Positions 8,486-15,248 of a stretch of 15,248 nucleotides of DNA are shown here, piece after piece. Source of the DNA: CAZMFZ01 sp964565665 (GTDB lineage Bacteria > Bacteroidota > Bacteroidia > Cytophagales > UBA9547). The notes under the pieces are model-generated. The model was given only the letters and a program-made list of their open reading frames with translations, ran no database searches and was not told the DNA's origin. Each line of letters begins with the position of its first letter. Within the stretch, counting starts at the first letter, position 1. Both the position numbers and the translations under genes were made by a program. The DNA lies in assembly GCA_964565665.1 (NCBI GenBank), contig CAZMFZ010000093.1:1-15248 (forward strand). The letters are read 5' to 3'.

Positions 8486-8905
8486 TTATTGCTGCTTATC
8501 TACATAATAATGGGAAATTTTATCTAAAAAGTAATCGGGTGCGGCACACGGGCGCTTGCTATTCCCTTTAATAAATACTAGGGTAGTTTCTCCAATGGTG
8601 AGCAGCTCTTTCAATTCATTGAATACTTCGTATGCAAATTTTATTCTTGCCGTTGGTAATTCTGGAATTGTGATTTTGATTGTAAGCAAATCATCGTATT
8701 TAGCAGGGCGTACAAATTTCGACTTGTATTCTAACACCGGCAGCATTATTCCTGCCTCTTCTAAGGCTTTATAACTTAGTCCTAATTTGCGTAATGATTC
8801 TACTCTTGCTACCTCAAAATAAGTGGCGTAATTGCCATAATATACATAACCCATTTGATCGGTTTCAGCATAGCGAACTCTTATTTCTACCTCATTTATA
8901 AACAT
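8486..8905 (-). CDS. Acyl-CoA thioesterase, YbgC/4-hydroxybenzoyl-CoA thioesterase family (hotdog fold)
   Basis: A 139-residue cytoplasmic enzyme expected to hydrolyse acyl-CoA (or acyl-ACP) thioesters. The family signature is at the N-terminus: RVRYAETDQMGYVYYGNYATYF (split around residues 9-30), with Asp16 at the position of the catalytic Asp of YbgC-type enzymes, followed by the long hotdog helix (FEVARVESLRKLGLSY). The later strands LLTIKITIPEL and IKFAYEVF complete the fold. The length is typical. It is the last gene of the envelope operon, 16 bases after the small membrane protein gene, and ends at the bidirectional terminator. In proteobacteria ybgC heads the tol-pal envelope operon, so its place behind an OmpA-domain gene and mltG hints at a phospholipid- or envelope-linked role. 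The substrate is not predictable. Confidence 0.9.
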   Translation of the reverse strand: MFINEVEIRVRYAETDQMGYVYYGNYATYFEVARVESLRKLGLSYKALEEAGIMLPVLEYKSKFVRPAKYDDLLTIKITIPELPTARIKFAYEVFNELKELLTIGETTLVFIKGNSKRPCAAPDYFLDKISHYYVDKQQ

Positions 8906-8921
8906 TGGTTACAAACATTTC

Positions 8922-9122
8922 TTATTTGTTCTTCATTTTTTTAATGGCCATCCTAAATGCCAAAATAGTCATTAGCATTACCTCGGAAATCACCACAATT
9001 TTCCAATTGGCATAATATTCATTTGTATGTGTGGCATACCATTTTATTGTTATGAAATTAAGTATCAGTATTATGATGAATAATAATAGGTAACGAAAGA
9101 ATTTCGATTTGAAAAATGCCAA
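8922..9122 (-). CDS. Small two-helix inner-membrane protein, function unknown
   Basis: A 66-residue protein that I do not recognise. Helix 1 spans about residues 10-28 (YLLLFIIILILNFITI) and helix 2 about 42-59 (IVVISEVMLMTILAF). Positive residues at both ends (K5, K7, R10; K61, K62, K64, K66) predict both termini in the cytoplasm with a short aromatic periplasmic loop (WYATHTNEYYANW). It starts 3 bases after the mltG stop and ends 16 bases before the thioesterase start, so it fits exactly into the operon. No larger frame competes for this interval. The tight fit and clear membrane pattern support a real gene; a partner role for MltG is speculation. Confidence 0.7.
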   Translation of the reverse strand: MAFFKSKFFRYLLLFIIILILNFITIKWYATHTNEYYANWKIVVISEVMLMTILAFRMAIKKMKNK

Positions 9123-9125
9123 AAT

Positions 9126-10223
9126 CTAATTTTTAGAGTTTTTTATTCTTTTGTTCTGGTGAATATTGCCTTTGTCGAGCGATTTCCAGTAATCTCTGGC
9201 TACAGCGAGGTGTTCATCAAAATTTTTACTAAATAAATGGTATCCTGTAAGGTCTGGTCGAGCGCAAAAAAAGTAGAAATCATGCCTTTCATAATCTAAT
9301 ACTGCTTCAATTGATGCTATTGATGGTAAATTGATAGGACCAGGGGGTAGGCCGGTTCTGCGGTAGGTATTGTATGGCGACTTAAAATAGCGATGAAATT
9401 CATTGATTCTTCTTGCATCGAAATCGCCTGTAGCGTATACCAAAGTTGGGTCTGCTTGCAAGCGTTGTCCGCCATTGTATCTATTCATGTATACTCCAGC
9501 TATGCGAGGTTTTTCGTCATTTTTGTGCGTTTCAGCTTCCACAATAGAAGCCATGACGGTAACCTGCACTGGTGTAAGGCCAATTTCATTGGCTTTTTTT
9601 ATTCGTTCTGCTGTCCAGAATTTTTGGTATTCGGCTTGAAAATAGTCTAAAAAATCGGTGATGGTGTATGTCCAATACACTTGATAGGTATTTGGAATAA
9701 ACATTGCCATAATGGTGGTATCGTTAAATCCATACTTGGTAGATAAAAAATCTGCATTATTTAATGTATCAATTAAATTTTGATAATTAAAAGGGAGTTT
9801 CTTAGCTATTTTGCGAGCTAAGTCTTCTTTTGTTCGCACGTTGTTAAAGGTGAGATTTAATGGGCTTTGCCTCCCATTCTTCATCATTTTAAATAAAGAG
9901 AAATTACTTGTATTGGTTAGCAAATCGTATTTACCAGGTTTTACATTTTCCCTGTAATTCAATAATTTGGATAAAAACATAAAGGAAAGCCTATCGTGTA
10001 AAAACTCACCTTTTTCAAGTGAATCTACAACTTGCTTAAAATCAGCACCTTTTGGAATTAAAAGAGTTTTGTTGGGTTTATCAAGCAAGATATTGTCAGC
10101 AAATAGTATTTGATACCCATAAAAAGTAGTGGAAGCGAAAATAAAAGCAAACACAATCAAAAATCCGGCTTTAAGTTGGAAATCTTTTTTGTCTTTTTCT
10201 GTAATTTTTCTCTGTTTAGCCAA
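9126..10223 (-). CDS. mltG: Endolytic murein transglycosylase MltG
   Basis: A 365-residue inner-membrane enzyme that cleaves nascent peptidoglycan strands and is thought to set glycan chain length. A cytoplasmic N-terminus rich in Lys leads to one transmembrane helix (about 20-41). A LysM-like region at about 53-125 follows, then the YceG/MltG catalytic domain. Family motifs are MFIPNTYQVYW (174-184), MASIVEAET (224-232) with the catalytic Glu in this motif (E229 by position), AGVYMNRYNGGQRLQADPTLVY (split around 242-263) and RTGLPPGPINLPSIASIEA (289-307). The length is normal. The start lies 12 bases after the stop of the OmpA-domain gene, and the next gene begins 3 bases after its own stop, so it is the second gene of a four-gene operon. 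A lysine-rich tail after about residue 350 is not part of the conserved domain. Confidence 0.95.
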   Translation of the reverse strand: MAKQRKITEKDKKDFQLKAGFLIVFAFIFASTTFYGYQILFADNILLDKPNKTLLIPKGADFKQVVDSLEKGEFLHDRLSFMFLSKLLNYRENVKPGKYDLLTNTSNFSLFKMMKNGRQSPLNLTFNNVRTKEDLARKIAKKLPFNYQNLIDTLNNADFLSTKYGFNDTTIMAMFIPNTYQVYWTYTITDFLDYFQAEYQKFWTAERIKKANEIGLTPVQVTVMASIVEAETHKNDEKPRIAGVYMNRYNGGQRLQADPTLVYATGDFDARRINEFHRYFKSPYNTYRRTGLPPGPINLPSIASIEAVLDYERHDFYFFCARPDLTGYHLFSKNFDEHLAVARDYWKSLDKGNIHQNKRIKNSKN

Positions 10224-10235
10224 AAGGTGTATGCT

Positions 10236-11189
10236 TTATTCGTAAGCCAATATCATTTCTACCCTGCGATTGATTTTCCTATTACCATCTGAAAGGTTAG
10301 GCAGTTTGGGTTTAGACTCCCCATATCCATCAGAAGTGATTCTAGAATGTTGAACTCCTTTGTTTTCTAAATACAATTCAGTGGAGGCTGCTCTTTTACG
10401 TGAAAGTAAAAGATTGGCTTGGTCTTCCCCCACATCATCTGTATGGCCTTCTAAATGGAGTTTCGTGGCGGGATTGTTTATCATTATTCTTGCTAAAGCA
10501 TTTAGTGATGGGTATGATGTTTCTACTATTACATCACTTCCTGTCTCAAATAGAAGGTTGTCAAAAGCATTTTTTAGGGCTTCTTTTTCTTCAGGTTTTA
10601 AGGATGGACAGCCTCTTAATTCTTGTACTCCAGGTGTTTTGGGACATAAATCATCTACATCAGGCACACCATCGCCATCAGTATCTTTAGGTGGGCAGCC
10701 TTTTAACGCCCAAGTACCTTTTTCTTTTGGGCAATTATCGTCCAAATCTTTAATACCATCGCCATCGGTATCAGGGCAGCCTGCAAAATCAGGCGTTCCT
10801 TTCACCGTCACGCAATCGTCATCTTTATCGGCAATACCATCGCCATCGGTATCCGGCCAGGGGCAACCAAAGTTTTCTTTAAATCCTTTTTCATTGATGC
10901 AATGGTCTTCGGCATCGTAAACACCATCAAAATCCACATCCATAGGGCAACCAAATGGTGTTACTTCGCCTTTTTTGCCTATTCCCGGACATTTATCATT
11001 TATATCTAATACGCCATCACCATCGGCATCAAACTCATAATAATGGGCTGTCCGCTGAATGGTGGATTGTGTTTTGGCTTTTTTTGATGCTTCAGAACGC
11101 ATTTTTTGTGTGCGTTTTGGGTTTTGAGCCATAAGACTAAGGCTGAAAAGCAAAATAAAAATAGAAAGTCCGGTTGAGATTTTAGGCAT
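10236..11189 (-). CDS. OmpA-family protein with thrombospondin type 3 repeats
   Basis: A 317-residue periplasmic or outer-membrane-associated protein that should bind peptidoglycan. A signal peptide ends near residue 21 (SLSLMAQ). A basic linker at 24-46 follows. Five Asp-rich calcium-binding thrombospondin type 3 repeats start at 54 (DADGDG), 84 (DVDFDG), 113, 140 and 169 (DTDGDG each), each closing with a CP-type motif (xGCP). The OmpA C-terminal domain spans about 207-315: HLEGHTDDVG with Asp251, and LLSRKRA with Arg266, align with the diaminopimelate-contacting Asp and Arg of OmpA. It ends INRRVEM. Unlike classical OmpA it has no N-terminal eight-stranded barrel, so its outer-membrane attachment is unclear. 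It is the first gene of the envelope operon, 12 bases ahead of mltG. Confidence 0.93.
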   Translation of the reverse strand: MPKISTGLSIFILLFSLSLMAQNPKRTQKMRSEASKKAKTQSTIQRTAHYYEFDADGDGVLDINDKCPGIGKKGEVTPFGCPMDVDFDGVYDAEDHCINEKGFKENFGCPWPDTDGDGIADKDDDCVTVKGTPDFAGCPDTDGDGIKDLDDNCPKEKGTWALKGCPPKDTDGDGVPDVDDLCPKTPGVQELRGCPSLKPEEKEALKNAFDNLLFETGSDVIVETSYPSLNALARIMINNPATKLHLEGHTDDVGEDQANLLLSRKRAASTELYLENKGVQHSRITSDGYGESKPKLPNLSDGNRKINRRVEMILAYE

Positions 11190-11208
11190 TCGTATGTTTT
11201 AATATCTA

Positions 11209-11239
11209 CAAAAATAGCCATTAAATATAGATAGCCAAA
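11209..11239 (-). promoter_or_regulatory. Promoter of the OmpA-mltG-thioesterase operon
   Basis: Read on the minus strand: TTTG (11239-11236), a 19-base gap, then TATTTTTG (11216-11209). Both elements match the Bacteroidota consensus exactly and the spacing is right. The -7 element ends 19 bases before the ATG at 11189. A second TATTTTTG (11243-11236) overlaps the -33 element but has no upstream TTG of its own. Confidence 0.7.
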
Positions 11240-11293
11240 AATATAGTTGCTTGATGATGCAGGTTATTGGTTAGATAGAATGGTTTGCAAACA

Positions 11294-12670
11294 TTAATAG
11301 TTTATGAGTTCTACTCCATAACTTTTCTTAAATCGATCTATGATTGCTTGCGAATCTTTAGTATCGTAGCAAGGCTTTAGAAAATTTTTAATTTCACTGA
11401 CATTGCTAATTGATTCGTTTGTATCTATAAATCCGTAGCCAAGAAATTTACCTTTTTCTACCATTACAAAAGCATTTTCATTTTCGTTTCTCCCTTTTGT
11501 TTTCAAAAGGAATGATTTATTATCTTCAGATTGTGCAAATGCTAATGTAAAACGTTGATTGTAAACTTCCACACCTGTAGCTTCGTGGCATACCTGATGG
11601 CATATTTGAGTAGTATTTATTTCAGATGGGCATTTCTCTTTAGAAGGCATTAAGCCTGATAGTTTCAGGCAAAGGTTGTGTTCTTTTATTTTATTCAAAA
11701 CAAATTCTAATGCCTGAGTTTGTGATGCGAATGTGAGCATGGGCGTATCTCTTTTGCCCGATTTGCCGATAGATAATCGGGCATATCCATTTTGATCTAT
11801 ATATTGGTATAAACCAGTATTTAAATTAAATTTTTTATTGGCTTTGTTATACATTGGGTAATGTTTCTTAATTAGCTCATTTTCAAGTAATAATGCTATG
11901 AATTCGCTACCAGTTTCATCGCAAGATACATCGTGAATAGAATTCAGGAAAAGGGTTTTAGTTTTGGTATGAGTTCTGCTTGAGAAATGTTCGAATACTC
12001 TTGATTTGATTTTTTGGGCTTTGCCAACGTACACTATTTTCCCCTTTTGGTCATAGAAAATATACACTCCTGTGGTATCAGGAAGCTTATCGAATAAATC
12101 TCTATTGATATGAGGAGGTAAATTATATTCATTAGAGGTCTTTTCAAGGAAAGAATTTATAATAGGAATGAAACCTTCGTTGCTAGTAAGCAGTGAAAAT
12201 AACTTGGCTGTAGCTTCTGCATCCCCGCCAGCTCTATGTCTGTCATTAACGGCAATACCCACTTGAGCACACAAGTTACCAAGTGAATAAGATTTGAAAC
12301 CTGATAATATTTTCCGGGCCAACCTAACGGTACAGAGTCTTTTGCGTGAAAAATTAACTCCTAAATGTTCAAATTCTTTTTTTATAAAACTATAATCGAA
12401 GTTCACATTGTGAGCCACAAATATTGAATCTTTTGTAAATTCATATATTATTTCAGCAACGTCTTCAAAAGTAGGTGCATTACTTACCATTGCATTGGTG
12501 ATGCCTGTGAGTGCGGTAATATTGGCTGGTATTGTTCGTTGCGGATTGATTAATGTTTGATAACTATCGATGACCTGCTTGCCATTGTGGAGAAAAATGG
12601 CAATCTCAGTGATTTTGTGCCAATGTGCTGAGCCGCCTGTGGTTTCAATATCTACAATCGCGAAAGTCAT
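11294..12670 (-). CDS. DEDDh (DnaQ-type) exonuclease fused to a GIY-YIG (UvrC/Cho-like) nuclease
   Basis: A 458-residue two-nuclease fusion. Residues 1-165 are a DEDDh 3'-5' exonuclease related to DNA polymerase III epsilon: D7 and E9 in VDIETTG, D92 in AHNVNFDY, H145 and D150 in HRAGGDAEAT complete the metal-binding set. Residues about 196-280 are a GIY-YIG domain: GVY at 201, YVGKAQKIKSRV at 214-225 with Arg224, then Glu264 in LLENELIKK and Asn275 in YPMYNKAN. The tail carries C334, C347, C357 and C361 (C-x12-C-x9-C-x3-C), similar in order to the cysteine cluster of UvrC. Exonuclease/GIY-YIG fusions of this kind are known in Bacteroidota and Actinobacteria and are inferred to act in DNA repair; it is not the replicative proofreader. 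It appears to be a single gene, with 113 bases before it and 104 bases after it. Confidence 0.92.
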   Translation of the reverse strand: MTFAIVDIETTGGSAHWHKITEIAIFLHNGKQVIDSYQTLINPQRTIPANITALTGITNAMVSNAPTFEDVAEIIYEFTKDSIFVAHNVNFDYSFIKKEFEHLGVNFSRKRLCTVRLARKILSGFKSYSLGNLCAQVGIAVNDRHRAGGDAEATAKLFSLLTSNEGFIPIINSFLEKTSNEYNLPPHINRDLFDKLPDTTGVYIFYDQKGKIVYVGKAQKIKSRVFEHFSSRTHTKTKTLFLNSIHDVSCDETGSEFIALLLENELIKKHYPMYNKANKKFNLNTGLYQYIDQNGYARLSIGKSGKRDTPMLTFASQTQALEFVLNKIKEHNLCLKLSGLMPSKEKCPSEINTTQICHQVCHEATGVEVYNQRFTLAFAQSEDNKSFLLKTKGRNENENAFVMVEKGKFLGYGFIDTNESISNVSEIKNFLKPCYDTKDSQAIIDRFKKSYGVELINY

Positions 12671-12783
12671 TTTTGTTTTTTAAATACCGTTTGGTAAAGT
12701 TGCCCAATGTAACCAGTAGCTATTTATCTGAAATAGAGCTTTAGAAGTTTTTAATATAAGCAATATGAACTACATGTTAGGTA

Positions 12784-13728
12784 TTATTTTATAAATTCCG
12801 ATAGTTCAGTGGAAAACTCATTTGCTCCGTTTTGATTTAGGTGAAATAAATCGGCAAATTTCTCATTTTTCAAGTGGTATTTTTCACTTGTAGAGTAATC
12901 AAGAAATACTACATTTTTATAGTTACTGCAAATGTCTTTTATCTGAATTTTCAGATTTTCTGCTTCTTCTACTAATTCTGGTGATATTATCACCAAGGTT
13001 TTTATACGATATTGAGCTGTCCGGGCTAGAAATTGGTTGAAATATGCTATTGCTTTGGCATCGTTTTGTGGGATTTGCGTACTGTTTTTAAAATCTATTT
13101 TCTGTTTTCTAGCTATTAGTTTTTCAGCTTGAGGTTTAGAAAGTACTCGTGATAAAGGTTGAAAGCCAAAGTCATCAGCAGGGATTTTATTTTCAAATAA
13201 AAAGTTGAAAATCATAATAAATAAATAGGAATTAAAAGGATAAGTCTGCGAATACAACTTGTACTTTTCAAATTGTGAAACCACCTCAATGTATTTGTTA
13301 AGTGCAGGATATTTTTCACAATAGGGGAGAAGTAGCGTGAGTTTCAGGTATTTAGAATCGTCTTTTGTAAGTTCGGTAGCATTCATATCTAATATTATCA
13401 ACTTTGGCTTTTTGCGATTAAGTGCTAGCTCTTGCACAGCACAATAGTAGGGTATTCGTTGTCCATCTCTGCCCACATTGTAGCAAGTGAGAGAGGTGAT
13501 TGCAGAAATGATACTTGGGTTGTAATGCCTTACAGCTCTTGAACTACCAAAAATGAGTATGTCTTCATTTGATTTGTCGATTGAATAGGTAGTTTGGGCT
13601 ATTTGCCCTTTTTTTTGGTTAAAGAATAGGGTTTTCAAGGCATTACCCAACAGAAAATCTATCGATACTAATAATACAAAAAACAGCAATAGTTTTGTAA
13701 AAAATTTCAAATAGGGATTACTCAACAT
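12784..13728 (-). CDS. Membrane-anchored SGNH-like protein paired with an MBOAT acyltransferase
   Basis: A 314-residue protein with one N-terminal membrane helix (about 10-30) and an extracytoplasmic domain. The fold signs are those of SGNH/GDSL proteins: FGSSRAVRHY (60-69) with Ser63 as likely nucleophile, YNVGRDGQ (83-90) as the block with the oxyanion-hole Gly, and DLFHLNQNGANEF (293-305) with Asp293 and His296 in the D-x-x-H arrangement. The frame starts 3 bases after the MBOAT stop, so the two are co-transcribed. In the alginate (AlgI with AlgJ/AlgX) and teichoic acid (DltB with DltD) systems such proteins accept the acyl group exported by the MBOAT and pass it to the polymer. That role is inferred here; the exact family is not assigned and overall similarity to AlgX or DltD looks low. 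Confidence 0.75.
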   Translation of the reverse strand: MLSNPYLKFFTKLLLFFVLLVSIDFLLGNALKTLFFNQKKGQIAQTTYSIDKSNEDILIFGSSRAVRHYNPSIISAITSLTCYNVGRDGQRIPYYCAVQELALNRKKPKLIILDMNATELTKDDSKYLKLTLLLPYCEKYPALNKYIEVVSQFEKYKLYSQTYPFNSYLFIMIFNFLFENKIPADDFGFQPLSRVLSKPQAEKLIARKQKIDFKNSTQIPQNDAKAIAYFNQFLARTAQYRIKTLVIISPELVEEAENLKIQIKDICSNYKNVVFLDYSTSEKYHLKNEKFADLFHLNQNGANEFSTELSEFIK

Positions 13729-13731
13729 AAT

Positions 13732-15162
13732 TTAAAATTGAAAATAAATGAACTGACCGCCATTAAATACGCCAAAAATGAGAATGGCGAATATGCCAAT
13801 TATCAAAGTTGCCCAACGCACAATTATAGAAGAATGAGTAGCAAAATTGAGAGTATTGGGTAAATATTCGAGCTTAAACTCCACTGCAAATAATAGTAAA
13901 ATAGCAAAAATGCAATGTGCCATGCCATTTGTACCATCTCCAAGAAATGGTTTTTCGCCAAATGAAGTCAAATTTGAAAGCAATGAAAAAGCATCTTGAA
14001 GTGAGTTTGCTCTAAAAAATATCCAAGTAAGTGTAACTAAACACACGGTAAAAACAGTTTCTAAACAAAATACGATTCTATTATTTTGTAAATTGACAAT
14101 TGAGATTAGCTTCTTTCTGGTTTTTTCTGTCACCATACCCATTACCCTATACAGGCCATGCAATGCCCCCCAAATTACAAATGTCCAGCTTGCTCCATGC
14201 CATACGCCACTTACAACAAACACTATCAATAAGTTGAGGTGTTTTCTGTATTCTGCCACTCGACTTCCTCCCAGAGGAATGTAGAGATAATCTCGAAACC
14301 ATGTAGAGAGCGAAATATGCCATCTGCCCCAAAAATCTTTGATGGAACGGGCAAAGTAAGGTTGTTTAAAATTGATCATCAAATCTATACCCATGGTTTT
14401 GGCCGAGCCAATCGCAATATCGGAATAGCCCGAAAAGTCGCAATAGATTTGTATGGCGAAGAAAAATGAGGCAATAGCAATAGAAGTACCATTGTGAAAT
14501 TCTGGATTGTTGAATACCGAATCTACATAAATAGACAATCTATCTGCTACCACAAGCTTTTTTATAAATCCCCAAAGCATGATTCGTAAGCCAGATACCA
14601 TGTTTTCATAACTAAAGTCTATTTTTTTATGAAACTGATGTAATACATTTTGTGGTCTCTCAATAGGCCCAGCTACCAATTGTGGATAAAACATCACATA
14701 TAGGCTATAAACCCCAAAATGCTTTTCTGCTTTCTGAGTACCTCTGTAAACCTCAATATTGTAGCTCATTGCTTGAAAAGTGTGAAATGACAATCCGATT
14801 GGCAATAGAATTTGCAGGTATGGCAATGGATTTGTAATAAATAGTTGGCTGGTGAGAAAGCCTACATTATCTATAAAAAAGTTATAATATTTGAATACTA
14901 CCAATACGCCCAGATTGGCAATTAGGCTACAAATAAGTAGTATTTTGCGTTCTTTCCCCGTTTTATTCTCAATTTCAATGGCTACAAAATAATCTACTAT
15001 AATGGTGAAACCCAATATAAGAATGTAGATAGGTACAAATGCCATATAAAAATAGCAACTAGACGCCAATAATATAAACCACCGAAATCTGTACGGAGTT
15101 AAAAAATAGCAGCAAGTTACTATTATGTAAAATATTACAAATTCGATTGAATTGAAGAGCAT
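13732..15162 (-). CDS. MBOAT-family O-acyltransferase (AlgI/DltB-like)
   Basis: A 476-residue polytopic inner-membrane enzyme that moves an acyl group, often acetyl, across the membrane for use on an exported polymer. Many hydrophobic segments cover the chain. The family core is clear: PIGLSFHTFQAMSY (121-134), GPIERP (165-170), FKQPYFARSIKDFWGRWHIS (265-284) with His282, STWFRDYLYIPLGGSR (286-301), and SGVWHGASWTFVIWGALHG (318-336) with the invariant catalytic His322. The length is normal for AlgI/PatA-type members. It is the first visible gene of a pair with the SGNH-like protein. The 86 bases upstream to the window edge show no clear consensus promoter, so an earlier operon gene may lie outside. 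The polymer or small molecule modified is unknown. Confidence 0.95.
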   Translation of the reverse strand: MLFNSIEFVIFYIIVTCCYFLTPYRFRWFILLASSCYFYMAFVPIYILILGFTIIVDYFVAIEIENKTGKERKILLICSLIANLGVLVVFKYYNFFIDNVGFLTSQLFITNPLPYLQILLPIGLSFHTFQAMSYNIEVYRGTQKAEKHFGVYSLYVMFYPQLVAGPIERPQNVLHQFHKKIDFSYENMVSGLRIMLWGFIKKLVVADRLSIYVDSVFNNPEFHNGTSIAIASFFFAIQIYCDFSGYSDIAIGSAKTMGIDLMINFKQPYFARSIKDFWGRWHISLSTWFRDYLYIPLGGSRVAEYRKHLNLLIVFVVSGVWHGASWTFVIWGALHGLYRVMGMVTEKTRKKLISIVNLQNNRIVFCLETVFTVCLVTLTWIFFRANSLQDAFSLLSNLTSFGEKPFLGDGTNGMAHCIFAILLLFAVEFKLEYLPNTLNFATHSSIIVRWATLIIGIFAILIFGVFNGGQFIYFQF

Positions 15163-15248
15163 AAATCTGTAGAAATCGGAACCCTAAGTGACTTTGAAAT
15201 GTGAATAATTGATACAAAAACTTAAAAACTTTCACGCGTATTGATGAC

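Noticed and set aside
9393..9650. Two overlapping plus-strand open frames inside mltG
   Set aside because: They are antisense shadows of the conserved catalytic region and have no features of their own.
10360..10920. A long plus-strand open frame (186 codons) opposite the OmpA-domain gene
   Set aside because: It is the mirror of the repetitive Asp/Gly-rich repeat region; it has no leader signal or family resemblance, and the minus-strand gene is beyond doubt.
11006..11221. A 71-codon minus-strand frame overlapping the start of the OmpA-domain gene
   Set aside because: It covers the signal-peptide region of the OmpA-domain gene in another frame, and its start lies upstream of the mapped promoter -7 element.
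11283..11292. Palindrome GTTTGCAAAC just downstream of the exonuclease/GIY-YIG stop codon
   Set aside because: It is too short for a terminator, has no loop or T-run, and there is no second copy nearby; a chance palindrome is likely.
12720..12736. Short inverted repeat CTATTT-atctg-AAATAG between the SGNH-like gene and the exonuclease gene
   Set aside because: Six A/T-rich base pairs with no U-tract on the transcribed strand; not convincing as a terminator or operator.

Overview
The window is from an AT-rich member of the Bacteroidota, most likely a Cytophagales- or Chitinophagales-like organism; the genus cannot be fixed from sequence alone. The evidence is a SusC/SusD outer-membrane pair, a secreted protein with a type IX secretion (T9SS) sorting domain, A-rich leaders without a Shine-Dalgarno sequence, and promoters of the Bacteroidota type (TTTG, about 20 bp, TAnnTTTG). 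I see no tRNA, rRNA, CRISPR array, insertion sequence or phage gene. Coding density is high, and no gene-free stretch exceeds 300 bases; the longest is the 197 bases at the left end.

Left part (198-8429, plus strand): a nutrient-uptake cluster. A SusC-type TonB-dependent transporter is followed 20 bases later by its SusD-type surface lipoprotein. After a 119-base gap with its own promoter comes a 755-residue secreted protein built from a CBM9-like domain, two Ig-like domains, an unassigned beta-rich region and a T9SS C-terminal domain. A strong terminator closes this unit. Next, under its own promoter, is a small outer-membrane beta-barrel protein. The cluster lacks any glycoside hydrolase, sensor or ECF sigma factor inside the window, so the substrate is unknown.

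Middle part (8486-11189, minus strand): a compact envelope operon read right to left, with gaps of only 12, 3 and 16 bases. It encodes an OmpA-domain protein with five thrombospondin type 3 calcium-binding repeats, the lytic transglycosylase MltG, a 66-residue two-helix membrane protein, and a YbgC-type hotdog thioesterase. The operon has a near-perfect Bacteroidota promoter and ends at a bidirectional terminator shared with the convergent beta-barrel gene.

Right part (11294-15162, minus strand): a single gene fusing a DEDDh (DnaQ-type) exonuclease to a GIY-YIG nuclease with a UvrC-like cysteine quartet, then a two-gene unit of an MBOAT O-acyltransferase and a membrane-anchored SGNH-like protein, spaced 3 bases apart. 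By analogy with AlgI/AlgJ/AlgX and DltB/DltD, that pair probably transfers an acyl group to an exported glycan or other envelope target.

Nothing in the window is clearly a new system. The best leads are the YbgC/OmpA/MltG envelope operon with its small membrane protein, the cysteine quartet in the exonuclease/GIY-YIG fusion, and a 12-bp inverted repeat sitting on the likely susCD promoter.
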